The notes below the pieces were generated by a model that was not told where the DNA came from, did no database searches, and was given only the letters and a program-made list of their open reading frames with translations. Of a stretch of DNA of 64,000 nt, positions 7,778 to 17,508 are shown piece by piece. Location of the stretch: positions 1-64,000 of the forward strand of contig CANRDX010000004.1 in the NCBI GenBank assembly GCA_947629485.1, read 5' to 3'. This DNA comes from an uncultured Clostridia bacterium. GTDB lineage: Bacteria; Bacillota; Clostridia; Christensenellales; Borkfalkiaceae. The position numbers and the translations under genes were made by a program. How positions within the stretch are numbered: position 1 is the stretch's first letter; each line of letters starts with the position of its first letter.

Positions 7778-10084
7778 TCAGTTGATGTGCCAGATGAGGT
7801 TCGCGTAATCGGTGACGGAGCGGTCGGCGGAGAATTTCCCCGCCGCGCAGAGGTTCAAAAGGCACTTCGTGTAGAATTCGTCCGTTCCGAACTCATAGAG
7901 GAGCCGCTTCTTGACGCGGATATAATCGGCGAAGTCGTAGGCGACGAGGTATCTATCCGGTTCATGCCCCGAAATGAGGCTCGCATGCAGGCGGACGAGC
8001 ATGCCGCGATCGTCGGAGAACGTGCCGTTGACAAGGGCGTCGCAGACGCGTTTGAGGGCGGGATCGGCGTTGATGACGGCGAGCGGATCGTAGCCGCGCT
8101 TGACGTTGGCGACCTCCTCCACCGTCGCGCCGAAGATATAGTTGTTCTCCCTGCCCGCTTCCTCGCAGATCTCGACGTTCGCGCCGTCCATCGTCCCGAG
8201 CGTGACGGTGCCGTTGAGCATGAACTTCATATTTCCCGTGCCGCTCGCCTCCATGCCCGCCGTGGAGATCTGTTCGGAGATATCCGCCGCGCAGACGAGT
8301 TTTTCCGCATAGGAGACGTCATAGTCCTGCACGAACACGACGCGCATGCGGCGGGAGACGTCGGGATCGCCGTTCACGAGTTTGGCGATCTCGTTGATGA
8401 GCTTGATGACCGCCTTCGCCATGTAGTAGCCGGGCGCGGCTTTCGCGCCGAAGATGAACGCCGTGGGCGGGAAATCGTTCATTTTCCCGTCTTTGATCTC
8501 AAAGTAGAAGTGCAGAATGGAGAAGGCGTTGAGGAGCTGGCGCTTGTACTCGTGCAGACGCTTGATCTGGATATCGAAGATGAAGCCGGCGGGGATCTCG
8601 ACGCCCTCGCGCGCCTTGATGTAGGCGGCGAGCTTCTCCTTGTTCTCCCCCTTGACGCGCTTGAAATCGGGCAAAATCTCGCCGATATAGGGTTTGAGGC
8701 GGGCGAGCTGCTTCAAGTCGGTGTGCCATGCGCCGCCGATCTTTGCGTCGATGATCGCCGCGAGCTTGGGGTTGTTGAGAAGCAGCCAGCGGCGGGGCGT
8801 GATGCCGTTCGTGATGTTGACGAACTTCTCGGGATATTGTTCATACCAATGGCGGAAGGTCTCGCGCTTCAAGATATCGGTGTGGATCTCGGCGACGCCG
8901 TTCACCTTCGAGGAGACGAAGATCGCGAGATTCGCCATGTGGACGGTGCCGTCGCGGATGATGAAGAACTTGTTGGGATCCAGCCCTTCGAGTTCCAGCC
9001 TCTCCTGACATGCGACGATCTGTTCGTAGACGTCGGGCAGAAGATCGGAGAGGGCGAGCGCGTCCCACTTTTCCAGCGCCTCCGCCATAATGGTGTGGTT
9101 CGTGAAGTTGAAGCACCGCTTCGCGACAAGGAAGGCTTCCTCGAAGGAAAGCCCTTCCTTTCGGAGGATGCGGAGGAGTTCGGGAATGGCAAGCACGGGG
9201 TGCGTATCGTTGAGCTGGAAGCAGAACTTTTCGGGAAGCGCCTTAAAGTCTCCGCCCGCCGCCTTGTACTTTCTCACGATGTCTTGCAGGGAGGCGCTCA
9301 CCATGAAATATTGCTGCCGCAGCCTCAACAGCTTGCCGACCATCGTGTTGTCGTTGGGATACAGAACGTCGCAGATCTTGGTCGCGTTGAAGTTCTCGAC
9401 CGCCTTGTTCTCCCCCTTCATCGTGTCGAACGTCTCGAAATCGAACGCCGTGACGGGTTCGCTCGACCACAGGCGCAGCGTGTTGACGACGGTGTTATGA
9501 TACCCGAAGATGGGCATGTCGTAGGGCACGGCAAGGATATCCATGTCCGAGAAGTGCACGATCGCGGCGTCGCGTTCGACGCGCACGCTCCACGGGTCGC
9601 CCCATTTGAGCCAATCGTCCCCTTCCTCCTTCTGATACCCGTCGGCGAACACCTGACGGAAGAGACCGTAGCGGTAGCGGATCCCGTAGCCGTCGAGCGG
9701 AAGCCCCATGCTCGCGGCGGATTCGAGATAGCAGGCGGCGAGCCTTCCCAGCCCGCCGTTGCCGAGCGCGGCGTCCTCCACTTCTTCAAACTGCCCGAGA
9801 TCCTCGCCCACCGAGGCGAGCGCGTCGCGCACGCCGTCGAGAATGCCGAGATTCATCAGGTTGTTGAAGATCGCCCGCCCCATGAGGAATTCCGCAGAAA
9901 AATAGCCGCAACGCTTTTTCTGCTGACGCTTTGCGGCGATCCAATCGGGATATGCTTCCTGCATGACCGCCTTCGAGACGGCGTTATAGAGTTCTTTCTT
10001 GTTCGCCGTCGCAAGGTCGCACGCAAAATCCGCGCGGAGAATGTTCTCGACGTCCTTCAAAAATACTTTCTTGTCAAATTTCAT
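7778..10084 (-). CDS. glgP: Glycogen/starch/alpha-glucan phosphorylase
   Basis: GNGGLGRLAACYLESAASMGLP..., EASGTGNMKFMLNGTVTLGTMDGANVEI (PLP lysine region). Confidence 0.96.
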   Translation of the reverse strand: MKFDKKVFLKDVENILRADFACDLATANKKELYNAVSKAVMQEAYPDWIAAKRQQKKRCGYFSAEFLMGRAIFNNLMNLGILDGVRDALASVGEDLGQFEEVEDAALGNGGLGRLAACYLESAASMGLPLDGYGIRYRYGLFRQVFADGYQKEEGDDWLKWGDPWSVRVERDAAIVHFSDMDILAVPYDMPIFGYHNTVVNTLRLWSSEPVTAFDFETFDTMKGENKAVENFNATKICDVLYPNDNTMVGKLLRLRQQYFMVSASLQDIVRKYKAAGGDFKALPEKFCFQLNDTHPVLAIPELLRILRKEGLSFEEAFLVAKRCFNFTNHTIMAEALEKWDALALSDLLPDVYEQIVACQERLELEGLDPNKFFIIRDGTVHMANLAIFVSSKVNGVAEIHTDILKRETFRHWYEQYPEKFVNITNGITPRRWLLLNNPKLAAIIDAKIGGAWHTDLKQLARLKPYIGEILPDFKRVKGENKEKLAAYIKAREGVEIPAGFIFDIQIKRLHEYKRQLLNAFSILHFYFEIKDGKMNDFPPTAFIFGAKAAPGYYMAKAVIKLINEIAKLVNGDPDVSRRMRVVFVQDYDVSYAEKLVCAADISEQISTAGMEASGTGNMKFMLNGTVTLGTMDGANVEICEEAGRENNYIFGATVEEVANVKRGYDPLAVINADPALKRVCDALVNGTFSDDRGMLVRLHASLISGHEPDRYLVAYDFADYIRVKKRLLYEFGTDEFYTKCLLNLCAAGKFSADRSVTDYANLIWHIN

Positions 10085-10254
10085 GTATGTCTCCTTCCCC
10101 TTTCACGGAGAATTATTCCCCAAAGTGAAAACTGTATTCCATTGTAACATACCCATATTTGCTTGTCAAACGCTTTTTCCGAATTTTGTCGGAAAAGGGC
10201 GAAAGCGGAAAATAAAAAAATTTTCGCCAATTTCCGCCACGAGGCGAAATCCTG

Positions 10255-10283
10255 TTGAAAAATATTTTTATTTATGATATAAT
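10255..10283 (+). promoter_or_regulatory. Sigma-A promoter of hydrogenase operon (TTGAAA-17-TATAAT)
   Basis: TTGAAA 10255-10260, TATAAT 10278-10283; AAGGAGG RBS follows before hydC. Confidence 0.75.
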
Positions 10284-10362
10284 ACGCTAAGTGTTGGAAA
10301 TCGACCAGAAAGATCCGTGCGTTCGGAAGGCGCCCGGACGCGAAAGATATAAGGAGGTTACT

Positions 10363-10878
10363 ATGAAACAATGTGAAGCGAACTGCGCGGCGTGCGAGAC
10401 CCTCGGCACTCCCGAACAGGAAGCTGCGCTCCGGGAGGTCATCGCCTCGTCCAAAGCGACGCCCGGATGCCTCATGCACATCTTGCAGGAGGCGCAGGCG
10501 ATCTACGGGTATCTTCCCATGCAGGTGCAGAAAACCGTTGCAACGGAGCTTGGGATCCCTCTTTCGGAAGTGTACGGCGTCGTGACGTTCTACTCGCAAT
10601 TCTCCCTCACTCCCAAAGGCAAGAACCGCATCAGCGTGTGCCTCGGCACCGCCTGCTACGTGAAGGGAGCGGATAAGATCCTCAAAGAAGTGGAAAAACA
10701 GCTCGGCATCAAGTGCGGCGAATGCACGGCAGACGGCCTCTTCTCCATCGACAGCTGCCGCTGCGTCGGCGCATGCGGGCTTGCGCCCGTCATGATGATC
10801 GGCGAAGAAGTTTACGGCAAGCTTACCCCCGACAAGGTGAAGGGGATCCTCGACGAACACAGGGAGGCAAGCAAATGA
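10363..10878 (+). CDS. hydC: NuoE-like 2Fe-2S subunit of electron-bifurcating [FeFe] hydrogenase
   Basis: MKQCEANCAACETLG...ISVCLGTACYVKGAD...DSCRCVGACGLAPVMMI (NuoE 2Fe-2S ligands). Confidence 0.85.
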   Translation: MKQCEANCAACETLGTPEQEAALREVIASSKATPGCLMHILQEAQAIYGYLPMQVQKTVATELGIPLSEVYGVVTFYSQFSLTPKGKNRISVCLGTACYVKGADKILKEVEKQLGIKCGECTADGLFSIDSCRCVGACGLAPVMMIGEEVYGKLTPDKVKGILDEHREASK

Positions 10879-12788
10879 CGATACAAGAACTCGACGCGAT
10901 CCGCGCAAAACACAAGGAACTCATCGACGTAAGGCGCGTCGTAAAAGAACAGGCCGAAGTCCTCGCAAAACACACGGGCTACCGCCATCAGGTGCTCGTA
11001 TGCGGCGGCACGGGCTGCACCTCCTCGCACTCCATGAAGGTCATCGCCCAGCTCGAAACTTCCCTCAAAGAACTCGGGCTTGACGACGTTCTCGTCGTAA
11101 AGACGGGCTGCTTCGGGCTGTGCGCGCTCGGTCCCATCATGATCGTCTATCCCGAGGGCGCCTTCTATTCGCAGATGACCCCCGAGCACGCCAAAACGGT
11201 CGCCGAGAAACATCTCGTCAAGGGCGGCTCCGTCGTGAAAGAACTGCTCTACAAGGGCACCGTCCATGAGGACGGCTCCATCATCCCCTTTGCGGAGACG
11301 CCTTTCTATAAGAAGCAAATGCGCATCGCGCTCCGCAACTGCGGCGTGATCGCGGCGGAGGATATCGACGAAGCCATCGCCGCGGGCGACTATCAGGCGC
11401 TCGAAAAAGTACTCACCTCCATGACGCCCGACGACGTCGTGAAGGAAGTGCTCGATTCGGGGCTTCGCGGCAGGGGCGGCGCAGGCTTCCCCACCGGCAG
11501 GAAGTGGAGCTTCGCGAAGGCCTCCGCGGGCGATATCAAATACGTCTGCTGTAACGCCGACGAGGGCGACCCCGGCGCGTTCATGGATCGCTCCGTTCTC
11601 GAAGGCGATCCCCACTGCGTGCTCGAAGCCATGACCATCGCGGGCTATGCGATCGGCGCGCATCAGGGCTATATCTACGTCCGCGCGGAGTACCCCGTCG
11701 CCGTCCATCGCCTTCAAATCGCTCTGAAACAGGCGCGCGAATACGGCTTGCTCGGCAAAAATATCCTCGGCAGCGGCTTCGACTTCGATATCGACCTCCG
11801 CCTCGGCGCGGGCGCCTTTGTCTGCGGCGAAGAGACCGCGCTCATGACGTCGATCGAAGGACACCGCGGCGAACCCCGTCCGCGCCCGCCCTTCCCCGCC
11901 GTCAAAGGTCTGTTCGGCAAGCCCACCATTCTCAATAATGTTGAGACGTGGGCGAACATCAACCCCATCATCGTCAGGGGCGCGAAGTGGTATTCCTCGA
12001 TCGGAACGGAGAAGTCGAAGGGCACCAAAGTGTTTGCGCTCGGCGGCAAGATCACCAACGTCGGCCTCGTGGAAGTCCCTATGGGGACCACCCTTCGCGA
12101 GATCATCGAAGAGATCGGCGGCGGCATTCCGAACGGAAAGAAATTCAAAGCCGCGCAGACGGGCGGTCCCTCGGGCGGCTGCATTCCCGCGAGCCTCATC
12201 GATACCCCCATCGACTTCGACAACCTCGTCGCCATCGGCTCCATGATGGGCTCGGGCGGGCTTATCGTGCTCGACGAGGACACCTGCATGGTGGATATCT
12301 CTAAATTCTACCTCGAATTCACGGCGGACGAGAGCTGCGGAAAGTGCACGCCCTGCCGTATCGGAACGAGACGGCTCCTCGACCTTCTCACGAAGATCAC
12401 CGAGGGGAAGGGCACCGAAGAGGATCTCGAAAAGATCCAAACGCTCTGCGAGCACATGAAGGCTTCCTCCCTCTGCGCTCTCGGGCAGAGCGCGCCCAAC
12501 CCCGTCCTCTCCACCCTGCACCATTTCAGGAACGAATACGAGGATCACATCTACAATCATCGCTGCACGGCGGGCGTTTGCAAGGCGCTCCTCTCCTATG
12601 CGATCGACAAGGAGAAGTGCATCGGCTGCGGTCTGTGCGCAAGGAACTGCCCCGTCTCGGCGATTGCGCGGACGGACTACGTCGCACCCGGGCATAAGCT
12701 GGCGTCGTTTGCGATCGACCCCGCGAAGTGCATCAAGTGCGGCGTCTGCCTCGGTAACTGCAAATTCAAAGCAGTCGAGAGAAAGTGA
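10875..12788 (+). CDS. hydB: NuoF-like FMN/Fe-S subunit of electron-bifurcating [FeFe] hydrogenase, with C-terminal 2x[4Fe-4S]
   Basis: GLRGRGGAGFPTGRKW (NADH site), ESCGKCTPCRIGT, CIGCGLCARNCPVSAI...CIKCGVCLGNC; ATGA overlap with hydC. Confidence 0.88.
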   Translation: MTIQELDAIRAKHKELIDVRRVVKEQAEVLAKHTGYRHQVLVCGGTGCTSSHSMKVIAQLETSLKELGLDDVLVVKTGCFGLCALGPIMIVYPEGAFYSQMTPEHAKTVAEKHLVKGGSVVKELLYKGTVHEDGSIIPFAETPFYKKQMRIALRNCGVIAAEDIDEAIAAGDYQALEKVLTSMTPDDVVKEVLDSGLRGRGGAGFPTGRKWSFAKASAGDIKYVCCNADEGDPGAFMDRSVLEGDPHCVLEAMTIAGYAIGAHQGYIYVRAEYPVAVHRLQIALKQAREYGLLGKNILGSGFDFDIDLRLGAGAFVCGEETALMTSIEGHRGEPRPRPPFPAVKGLFGKPTILNNVETWANINPIIVRGAKWYSSIGTEKSKGTKVFALGGKITNVGLVEVPMGTTLREIIEEIGGGIPNGKKFKAAQTGGPSGGCIPASLIDTPIDFDNLVAIGSMMGSGGLIVLDEDTCMVDISKFYLEFTADESCGKCTPCRIGTRRLLDLLTKITEGKGTEEDLEKIQTLCEHMKASSLCALGQSAPNPVLSTLHHFRNEYEDHIYNHRCTAGVCKALLSYAIDKEKCIGCGLCARNCPVSAIARTDYVAPGHKLASFAIDPAKCIKCGVCLGNCKFKAVERK

Positions 12789-12799
12789 GGTGACAAACG

Positions 12800-14515
12800 A
12801 TGGTCAATCTGAAAATCAATCAAATTCCTGTCTCCGTTCCCGAGGGAACGACCATTCTCGAAGCGGCGCGCCTCGCCCATGTCGAGATCCCCACGCTCTG
12901 CTATTTGAAGGACGTCAACTGCGTTGGCTCCTGCCGTATGTGCCTCGTCGAAGCGACGGGCGCCCGCGGGCTTGTCGCCGCATGCGTCTATCCCGTTGCG
13001 GAAGGCATGGAAGTGCAGACGAACACCGCCAAGTGCAGGAACAGCAGAAAGGTCTCTCTGGAACTTCTGCTCTCCAAGCATAAGAAGAAGTGCCTCTCCT
13101 GCGAGCGGAACAACAACTGCGAATTACAGCGTCTCTCCGCCGAATACGGCGCCGACGAGGATCGTTTCGCGGGCGAACCGCTCAATACCCCTCTCGACGA
13201 TTCCAACCCCTGCGTGATCCGCGACAACGATAAGTGCATCAACTGCATGCGCTGCGTGGCGGCGTGCAAGAAACAGCATGTCGGCGCGATCGGTCCCATC
13301 GGCAGAGGATTTGCCGCCCATGTCGGCAGTGCGGGCGGCACAGAGCTGAAATACTCCTCCTGCGTCGGCTGCGGCCAGTGCGTCGTGGCGTGCCCCGTGG
13401 GTGCGCTCACCGTACATCCCAACATCGCCGAAGTGCAGTCCGCGCTCGAAGATCCCGCAAAGAAGGTCGTGTTCTTCACCGCGCCCTCCGTCCGCGCGAC
13501 GCTCGGCGAGGCGTTCGGCCTTCCCATCGGCACCAACGTCGAGGGCAAGATGGTCGCCGCGATCCGCCGCCTCGGAAACTGCGAGGTGTTCAACATGGAT
13601 ATCACCGCCGACCTCACGATCATGGAGGAAGCGACGGAGCTTTTGAACAGGATCCAGACCGGCGGGACCCTTCCGATGTTCACATCGTGCTGCCCCGGCT
13701 GGGTGAAATTTGTCGAGCAGACGCACCCCGAGCTGATCCCCCACCTCTCCACCTGCAAGTCCCCGCAGGAGATGTTCGGCGGACTTCTCAAAACGTATTA
13801 CTGCGAGAAGCACAACATCGACCCGAAGGATCTCTTCGTCGTCTCCGTGATCCCCTGCACCGCCAAAAAGTACGAGTGCAAGCGCCCCGAGATGAACGGG
13901 GAAGTGAACGCCGCCATCACCACGCGCGAACTTGCCCATATGATCAAGACGGCGGGCATTCGTTTCTGCGATCTGCCCGACGAGGCGTTCGACGACCCGT
14001 TTGCGACCTGCTCGGGCGGCGGCACGATCTTCGGCGCGACGGGCGGCGTCATGGAAGCGGCGCTCCGCGTTGCGGCAAAGGCGCTCGACGGCGAGTTTGA
14101 AATTGTGGACTTCCCCGAAGTCCGCGGGACGCTTCCCATCAAAGAAGCTACCTACCATGTCGCGAACATGACGGTTCGCGTCGCCGTCGCCAGCGGATTG
14201 GAGAACGCCGAAGCCGTGATCAAGAGCATTCAATCGGGCGAAAAGCAGTACGATTTCGTAGAGATCATGGCTTGCCCGGGCGGGTGCGTCAACGGCGGCG
14301 GCCAGCCTTCCCTTCCCGACAGCGTGCGCAACAACGTCAATTTGAAAGACGCGCGCGCAAAGGCGCTGTACACGAGCGACAAGGGGAACGAACTTCGCCT
14401 CTCCTCCGATTCCCCCGTCATTCACACGCTGTACAAGGAGTATTTCGGAAGCCCCAACAGCCACAAGGCGCACGAAGTGCTGCATACCCACTATAAAGCG
14501 GATCCGAGAATTTGA
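12800..14515 (+). CDS. hydA: [FeFe] hydrogenase catalytic subunit
   Basis: N-terminal 2Fe-2S, 2x4Fe-4S ferredoxin, H-cluster motifs TSCCPGW, IPCTAKKYE, EIMACPGGCVNGGGQP. Confidence 0.93.
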   Translation: MVNLKINQIPVSVPEGTTILEAARLAHVEIPTLCYLKDVNCVGSCRMCLVEATGARGLVAACVYPVAEGMEVQTNTAKCRNSRKVSLELLLSKHKKKCLSCERNNNCELQRLSAEYGADEDRFAGEPLNTPLDDSNPCVIRDNDKCINCMRCVAACKKQHVGAIGPIGRGFAAHVGSAGGTELKYSSCVGCGQCVVACPVGALTVHPNIAEVQSALEDPAKKVVFFTAPSVRATLGEAFGLPIGTNVEGKMVAAIRRLGNCEVFNMDITADLTIMEEATELLNRIQTGGTLPMFTSCCPGWVKFVEQTHPELIPHLSTCKSPQEMFGGLLKTYYCEKHNIDPKDLFVVSVIPCTAKKYECKRPEMNGEVNAAITTRELAHMIKTAGIRFCDLPDEAFDDPFATCSGGGTIFGATGGVMEAALRVAAKALDGEFEIVDFPEVRGTLPIKEATYHVANMTVRVAVASGLENAEAVIKSIQSGEKQYDFVEIMACPGGCVNGGGQPSLPDSVRNNVNLKDARAKALYTSDKGNELRLSSDSPVIHTLYKEYFGSPNSHKAHEVLHTHYKADPRI

Positions 14516-14574
14516 CCTCGCGCTTTTCACAAATCGCATTCCTTTTATAGAAAGGATCTCCTTTGGAAGAAAAG

Positions 14575-14608
14575 GACCGCCTCATACGAGACGGCTCTTT
14601 TCTTTTTC
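14575..14608 (+). terminator. Terminator of hydrogenase operon
   Basis: GACCGCCTCATACGAGACGGCTCTTTTCTTTTTC. Confidence 0.6.
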
Positions 14609-14634
14609 TCAACATAAAGTTGAATTTCTTAAAT

Positions 14635-14903
14635 CGTCATACTGCCCCGCCCAGAGCTGCCCCCTTTGAAGGGGGCGGCTCCCGCGCAGCGGGTGGTGGG
14701 GGTTGGATTACGAAAATCGTCATACTGCCCCGCCCGCACGTTCTAATCCGTCATACTGCCCCGCGCGCACTATTCTCTACTAAGCGCGGCACGAGCCGAA
14801 GGCGAAGTAGCGAAGTATCACCTTATTATAATGCGGTGATGTTTCGACTTCGGCTTCGCCTCCGCTCAACATGACCTAGTTAGAATGGGCGGGCAACATG
14901 ACG
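14635..14903. repeat. Compound repeat island: three direct CGTCATACTGCCCCGC copies (14635, 14718, 14749) closed by an inverted GGGCGGGCAACATGACG (14887-14903)
   Basis: Direct inspection of the intergenic sequence. Confidence 0.7.
14654..14705 (-). repeat. C-rich palindromic repeat copy R5
   Basis: Revcomp CCAACCCCCACCACCCGCTGCGCGGGAGCCGCCCCCTTCAAAGGGGGC matches R2 layout. Confidence 0.75.
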
Positions 14904-14914
14904 TAATTAAAGAG

Positions 14915-14975
14915 AACCCCCACCTGTCTCGCTACGCTCGCCACCCTCCCCCTTACAAAGGGGTAGGGCTTCCCC
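14915..14975 (+). repeat. C-rich palindromic repeat copy R6
   Basis: AACCCCCACCTGTCTCGCTACGCTCGCCACCCTCCCCCTTACAAAGGGGTAGGGCTTCCCCC. Confidence 0.78.
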
Positions 14976-15080
14976 CGTCCGCGAGAGCTTGAACGGGCGG
15001 GGGAGGATTTGCGGAATTCTATGCGGGATTTGTTGCATTTCCGCTCCGATTGTGGTAATATAGTAGGCGGAGAATACTGT

Positions 15081-16430
15081 ATGGCAAGTGAAAATCACGA
15101 AAATCAAATTCCCGAAGAGGAAGTCTTGGAGCGAGAAGAAAAAAACTCTGAACTTCCCGAAGAGGAAGTTTTGAAACAGGAAGAGGAACGCTCTGAACTT
15201 CCCGAAGAGGAGCAAAAACCCGCAACGGAAGAGGTCTCTTCCACGGCGCAGGCTTTGGAAACGGGCAGGAAGAGAAAGCCGCACGATATGGATCAATTCG
15301 CGAAGGATTACGAGGAAAAGAACCGTATCGATACGAAGGCTTCCCGCCGCAAGTGGTGGATCAAGACGGGGCTGATGCTCGCTTTGATCGCCGTCTCCAT
15401 CGTGCTCATGTTCACGATCACGAAGTACGTCGGCGGCGGAACGCAGGGCTTCGGCAAGACGTTTTCCAACGCAAACTGGTCTTGGTTTGCCGTCGTGCTC
15501 GCCGTCCTTCTTTTGATGATGCTCGCGGAGATCTTGAAGTATTCCTATCTTCTGCGCATCTCCACGGGGAAATGGCGGCTCAAAAATTCCGCAAAGGTGA
15601 TGTTCCTCGGGAAGTATTACGACGGGATCACCCCTCTCGGCACGGGCGGGCAGCCCTTCCAGATCTACTATCTGCACAAGCGCAACGTCCCTGCGGGCGC
15701 GGCGACCGCCGTCCCCCTCATCCGCTACTTTATCAGCACCTTCGTCTTTTGCCTTATGGCGGTCGTGCTGTTCATCGCCGCGGGCTTTGTCGTCGATCTG
15801 AATTCCACCGTGGGAACGACGGCGATGGTGATCGCGTGGATCTCCATGATCTTCAACTTCGCGATGCCCCTCGTCATTCTCTTCGCCTCGCTCTTTCCGC
15901 GGGCGGGGAAGAAGTTCATTCTCCGCATCATCAACCTGCTTGCCAAGATGCACATCGTCAAGCGCAAGTATGCCGTCTCGCGCAAGTACGTCTATGAGAT
16001 GGACGAGTACCGCCACGCGCTCCAAACCCTCTTCAAGGAGTTCTGGAAGCTCATTCCCATCGTGCTCCTCTCCTTCGTCGAGGTGATCTGTTATGTCGCC
16101 CTGCCCTTCACCGTGGTGGTGTTCGTTGCAAATATCGCGCCGACATGGAAGATCCTTCTCGAAATCGCCTGCCTTACGATGATCTCGTTCTACTCCTCCT
16201 CCCTCGTGCCCACGCCCGGCAACAGCGGCGCGAGCGAGGCGATGACGACCCTCGTCTTTGTGACGATCATCTCCGTCTCGGGGGTGGAACCCGTGATCGG
16301 CTGGATCGTGCTCCTCTGGAGATTCCTCACCTACTACGTCTACATCCTCTCGGGGATCGGGATCAGCATCTTCGAGATCATCCGCAGCGCCGTGCGCGTC
16401 CGCCGCGCGAAAAAACAACAACAAGCCTGA
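15081..16430 (+). CDS. UPF0104/lysylphosphatidylglycerol synthase TM-region-like flippase family protein with acidic N-terminal repeats
   Basis: N-terminal PEEEVLxxEEExSEL repeats; multi-TM region with TPLGTGGQPFQIYYLHKR and PTPGNSGASEA motifs of the UPF0104 family. Confidence 0.85.
   Translation: MASENHENQIPEEEVLEREEKNSELPEEEVLKQEEERSELPEEEQKPATEEVSSTAQALETGRKRKPHDMDQFAKDYEEKNRIDTKASRRKWWIKTGLMLALIAVSIVLMFTITKYVGGGTQGFGKTFSNANWSWFAVVLAVLLLMMLAEILKYSYLLRISTGKWRLKNSAKVMFLGKYYDGITPLGTGGQPFQIYYLHKRNVPAGAATAVPLIRYFISTFVFCLMAVVLFIAAGFVVDLNSTVGTTAMVIAWISMIFNFAMPLVILFASLFPRAGKKFILRIINLLAKMHIVKRKYAVSRKYVYEMDEYRHALQTLFKEFWKLIPIVLLSFVEVICYVALPFTVVVFVANIAPTWKILLEIACLTMISFYSSSLVPTPGNSGASEAMTTLVFVTIISVSGVEPVIGWIVLLWRFLTYYVYILSGIGISIFEIIRSAVRVRRAKKQQQA
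15106..15213 (+). repeat. 45-bp tandem repeat (~2.4 copies) encoding 15-aa acidic unit
   Basis: IPEEEVLEREEKNSE / LPEEEVLKQEEERSE / LPEEE. Confidence 0.75.
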
Positions 16431-16446
16431 AACATACGATAGGCAA

Positions 16447-16480
16447 AGGGGAGGCAAACGCCTCCCCTCTTTTCATACTT
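16447..16480. terminator. Bidirectional terminator
   Basis: AGGGGAGGCAAACGCCTCCCCTCTTTT between convergent CDSs. Confidence 0.7.
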
Positions 16481-16486
16481 TTTGAT

Positions 16487-16954
16487 TCAGTTGAGCGGGA
16501 CGATGACGGGCGTCGCCCTTCCCCCGTGCACGGTAAGATAGCAATAACTCGCGCCCGCATAGGCGCCCAGCGCGCCCGGATTCACGCACAGAACGCCCTC
16601 GATCTCGCGGATATCCGCGGCATGGGTATGCCCGTAGAGCGCAACGGTGCAGTCAAGCTCTTTCGCGCGGGCGGCGAGGCGGGAAAACCCGCTCTTCACG
16701 CCGTAGCGGTGCCCGTGGCAGCAGAAGATCCTCACGCCCTCCGCCTCGATCACCGTCTCATCCATTCCCCCGCCGAAGTCGCAGTTCCCCGCGAGAACAA
16801 AGCACTTTTGCGGGAATTCCCGCGCGGTGAAGCGCATGTCGCCCGCGCCGTCGCCGAGGTGCACGATAAAGTCGTTCTCGGCAAAGAGGTGCCGCACGCG
16901 GTCTATCGCGCCCCAACGCCCGTGGGAATCGGAGATGACGACGAACGTTTTCAT
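16487..16954 (-). CDS. YfcE/MJ0936-family metallophosphoesterase
   Basis: MKTFVVISDSHGRWGAIDRV...VHLGDGAGD...LAGNCDFG...CHGHRYGV...YGHTHAAD. Confidence 0.9.
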   Translation of the reverse strand: MKTFVVISDSHGRWGAIDRVRHLFAENDFIVHLGDGAGDMRFTAREFPQKCFVLAGNCDFGGGMDETVIEAEGVRIFCCHGHRYGVKSGFSRLAARAKELDCTVALYGHTHAADIREIEGVLCVNPGALGAYAGASYCYLTVHGGRATPVIVPLN

Positions 16955-17508
16955 AATTTTTCCGCGAGCGCGCGGAGCGCTCTCCCCCTGTGAGAGACGG
17001 AATTCTTCGCCGCTTCGTCCGCCTCGGCGAAGGTGACGCCCAAATCGTCGGAAAGGAAGAGGCTGTCGTAGCCGAACCCGCCCTCGCCGCGGCTTTCGTG
17101 CACGATCGTGCCGTAGGTGCGCCCCTCCGCAACGATCTCTTTGCCGTTCGGATAGACGAGCGCGGCGGCGCAGCAAAAGTAGGCGCGGCGCTCTTTTTCC
17201 TGCAAATTTTTGAGGAGAAGGGCGCGGTTTGCCGCGTCTCCCCCGCCCGAATAGCGGGCGCTGTATATCCCGGGCGCCCCGCCGAGCGCCTCCACGCACA
17301 GCCCGCTGTCGTCTGCGAGCGCCGCAAGCCCCGTCGCCTTTGAGACGGCGCGCGCCTTCAAGAGCGCGTTTTCGAGAAAGGTGGAGCCGTTCTCCTCGAC
17401 TTCCCCGAAAAAGCCCGCCTCGGCTTCGGAAACGATCTCGAATCCGCAGAGGATCTCGCGGATCTCCTTCAATTTATGGGGATTACCCGTTGCGGCGACG
17501 ATCTTCAT
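16951..17508 (-). CDS. rdgB: XTP/dITP diphosphatase (RdgB/HAM1)
   Basis: MKIVAATGNPHKLKEIREIL...ADDSGLCVEALGGAPGIYSARYSG. Confidence 0.95.
   Translation of the reverse strand: MKIVAATGNPHKLKEIREILCGFEIVSEAEAGFFGEVEENGSTFLENALLKARAVSKATGLAALADDSGLCVEALGGAPGIYSARYSGGGDAANRALLLKNLQEKERRAYFCCAAALVYPNGKEIVAEGRTYGTIVHESRGEGGFGYDSLFLSDDLGVTFAEADEAAKNSVSHRGRALRALAEKL

Noticed and set aside
7604-10147. 847-aa plus-strand ORF antisense to glgP
   Set aside because: Sense strand is an intact glycogen phosphorylase; the antisense ORF is low-complexity and explained by codon bias.
10812-14539. Long minus-strand ORFs (627 and 471 aa) opposite hydB/hydA
   Set aside because: hydB and hydA have unmistakable cofactor motifs; antisense frames are codon-bias artefacts.
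14635-14765. Three CGTCATACTGCCCCGC copies as a CRISPR-like array
   Set aside because: Only three short copies with unequal spacing and no cas genes; better explained as dispersed intergenic repeats.
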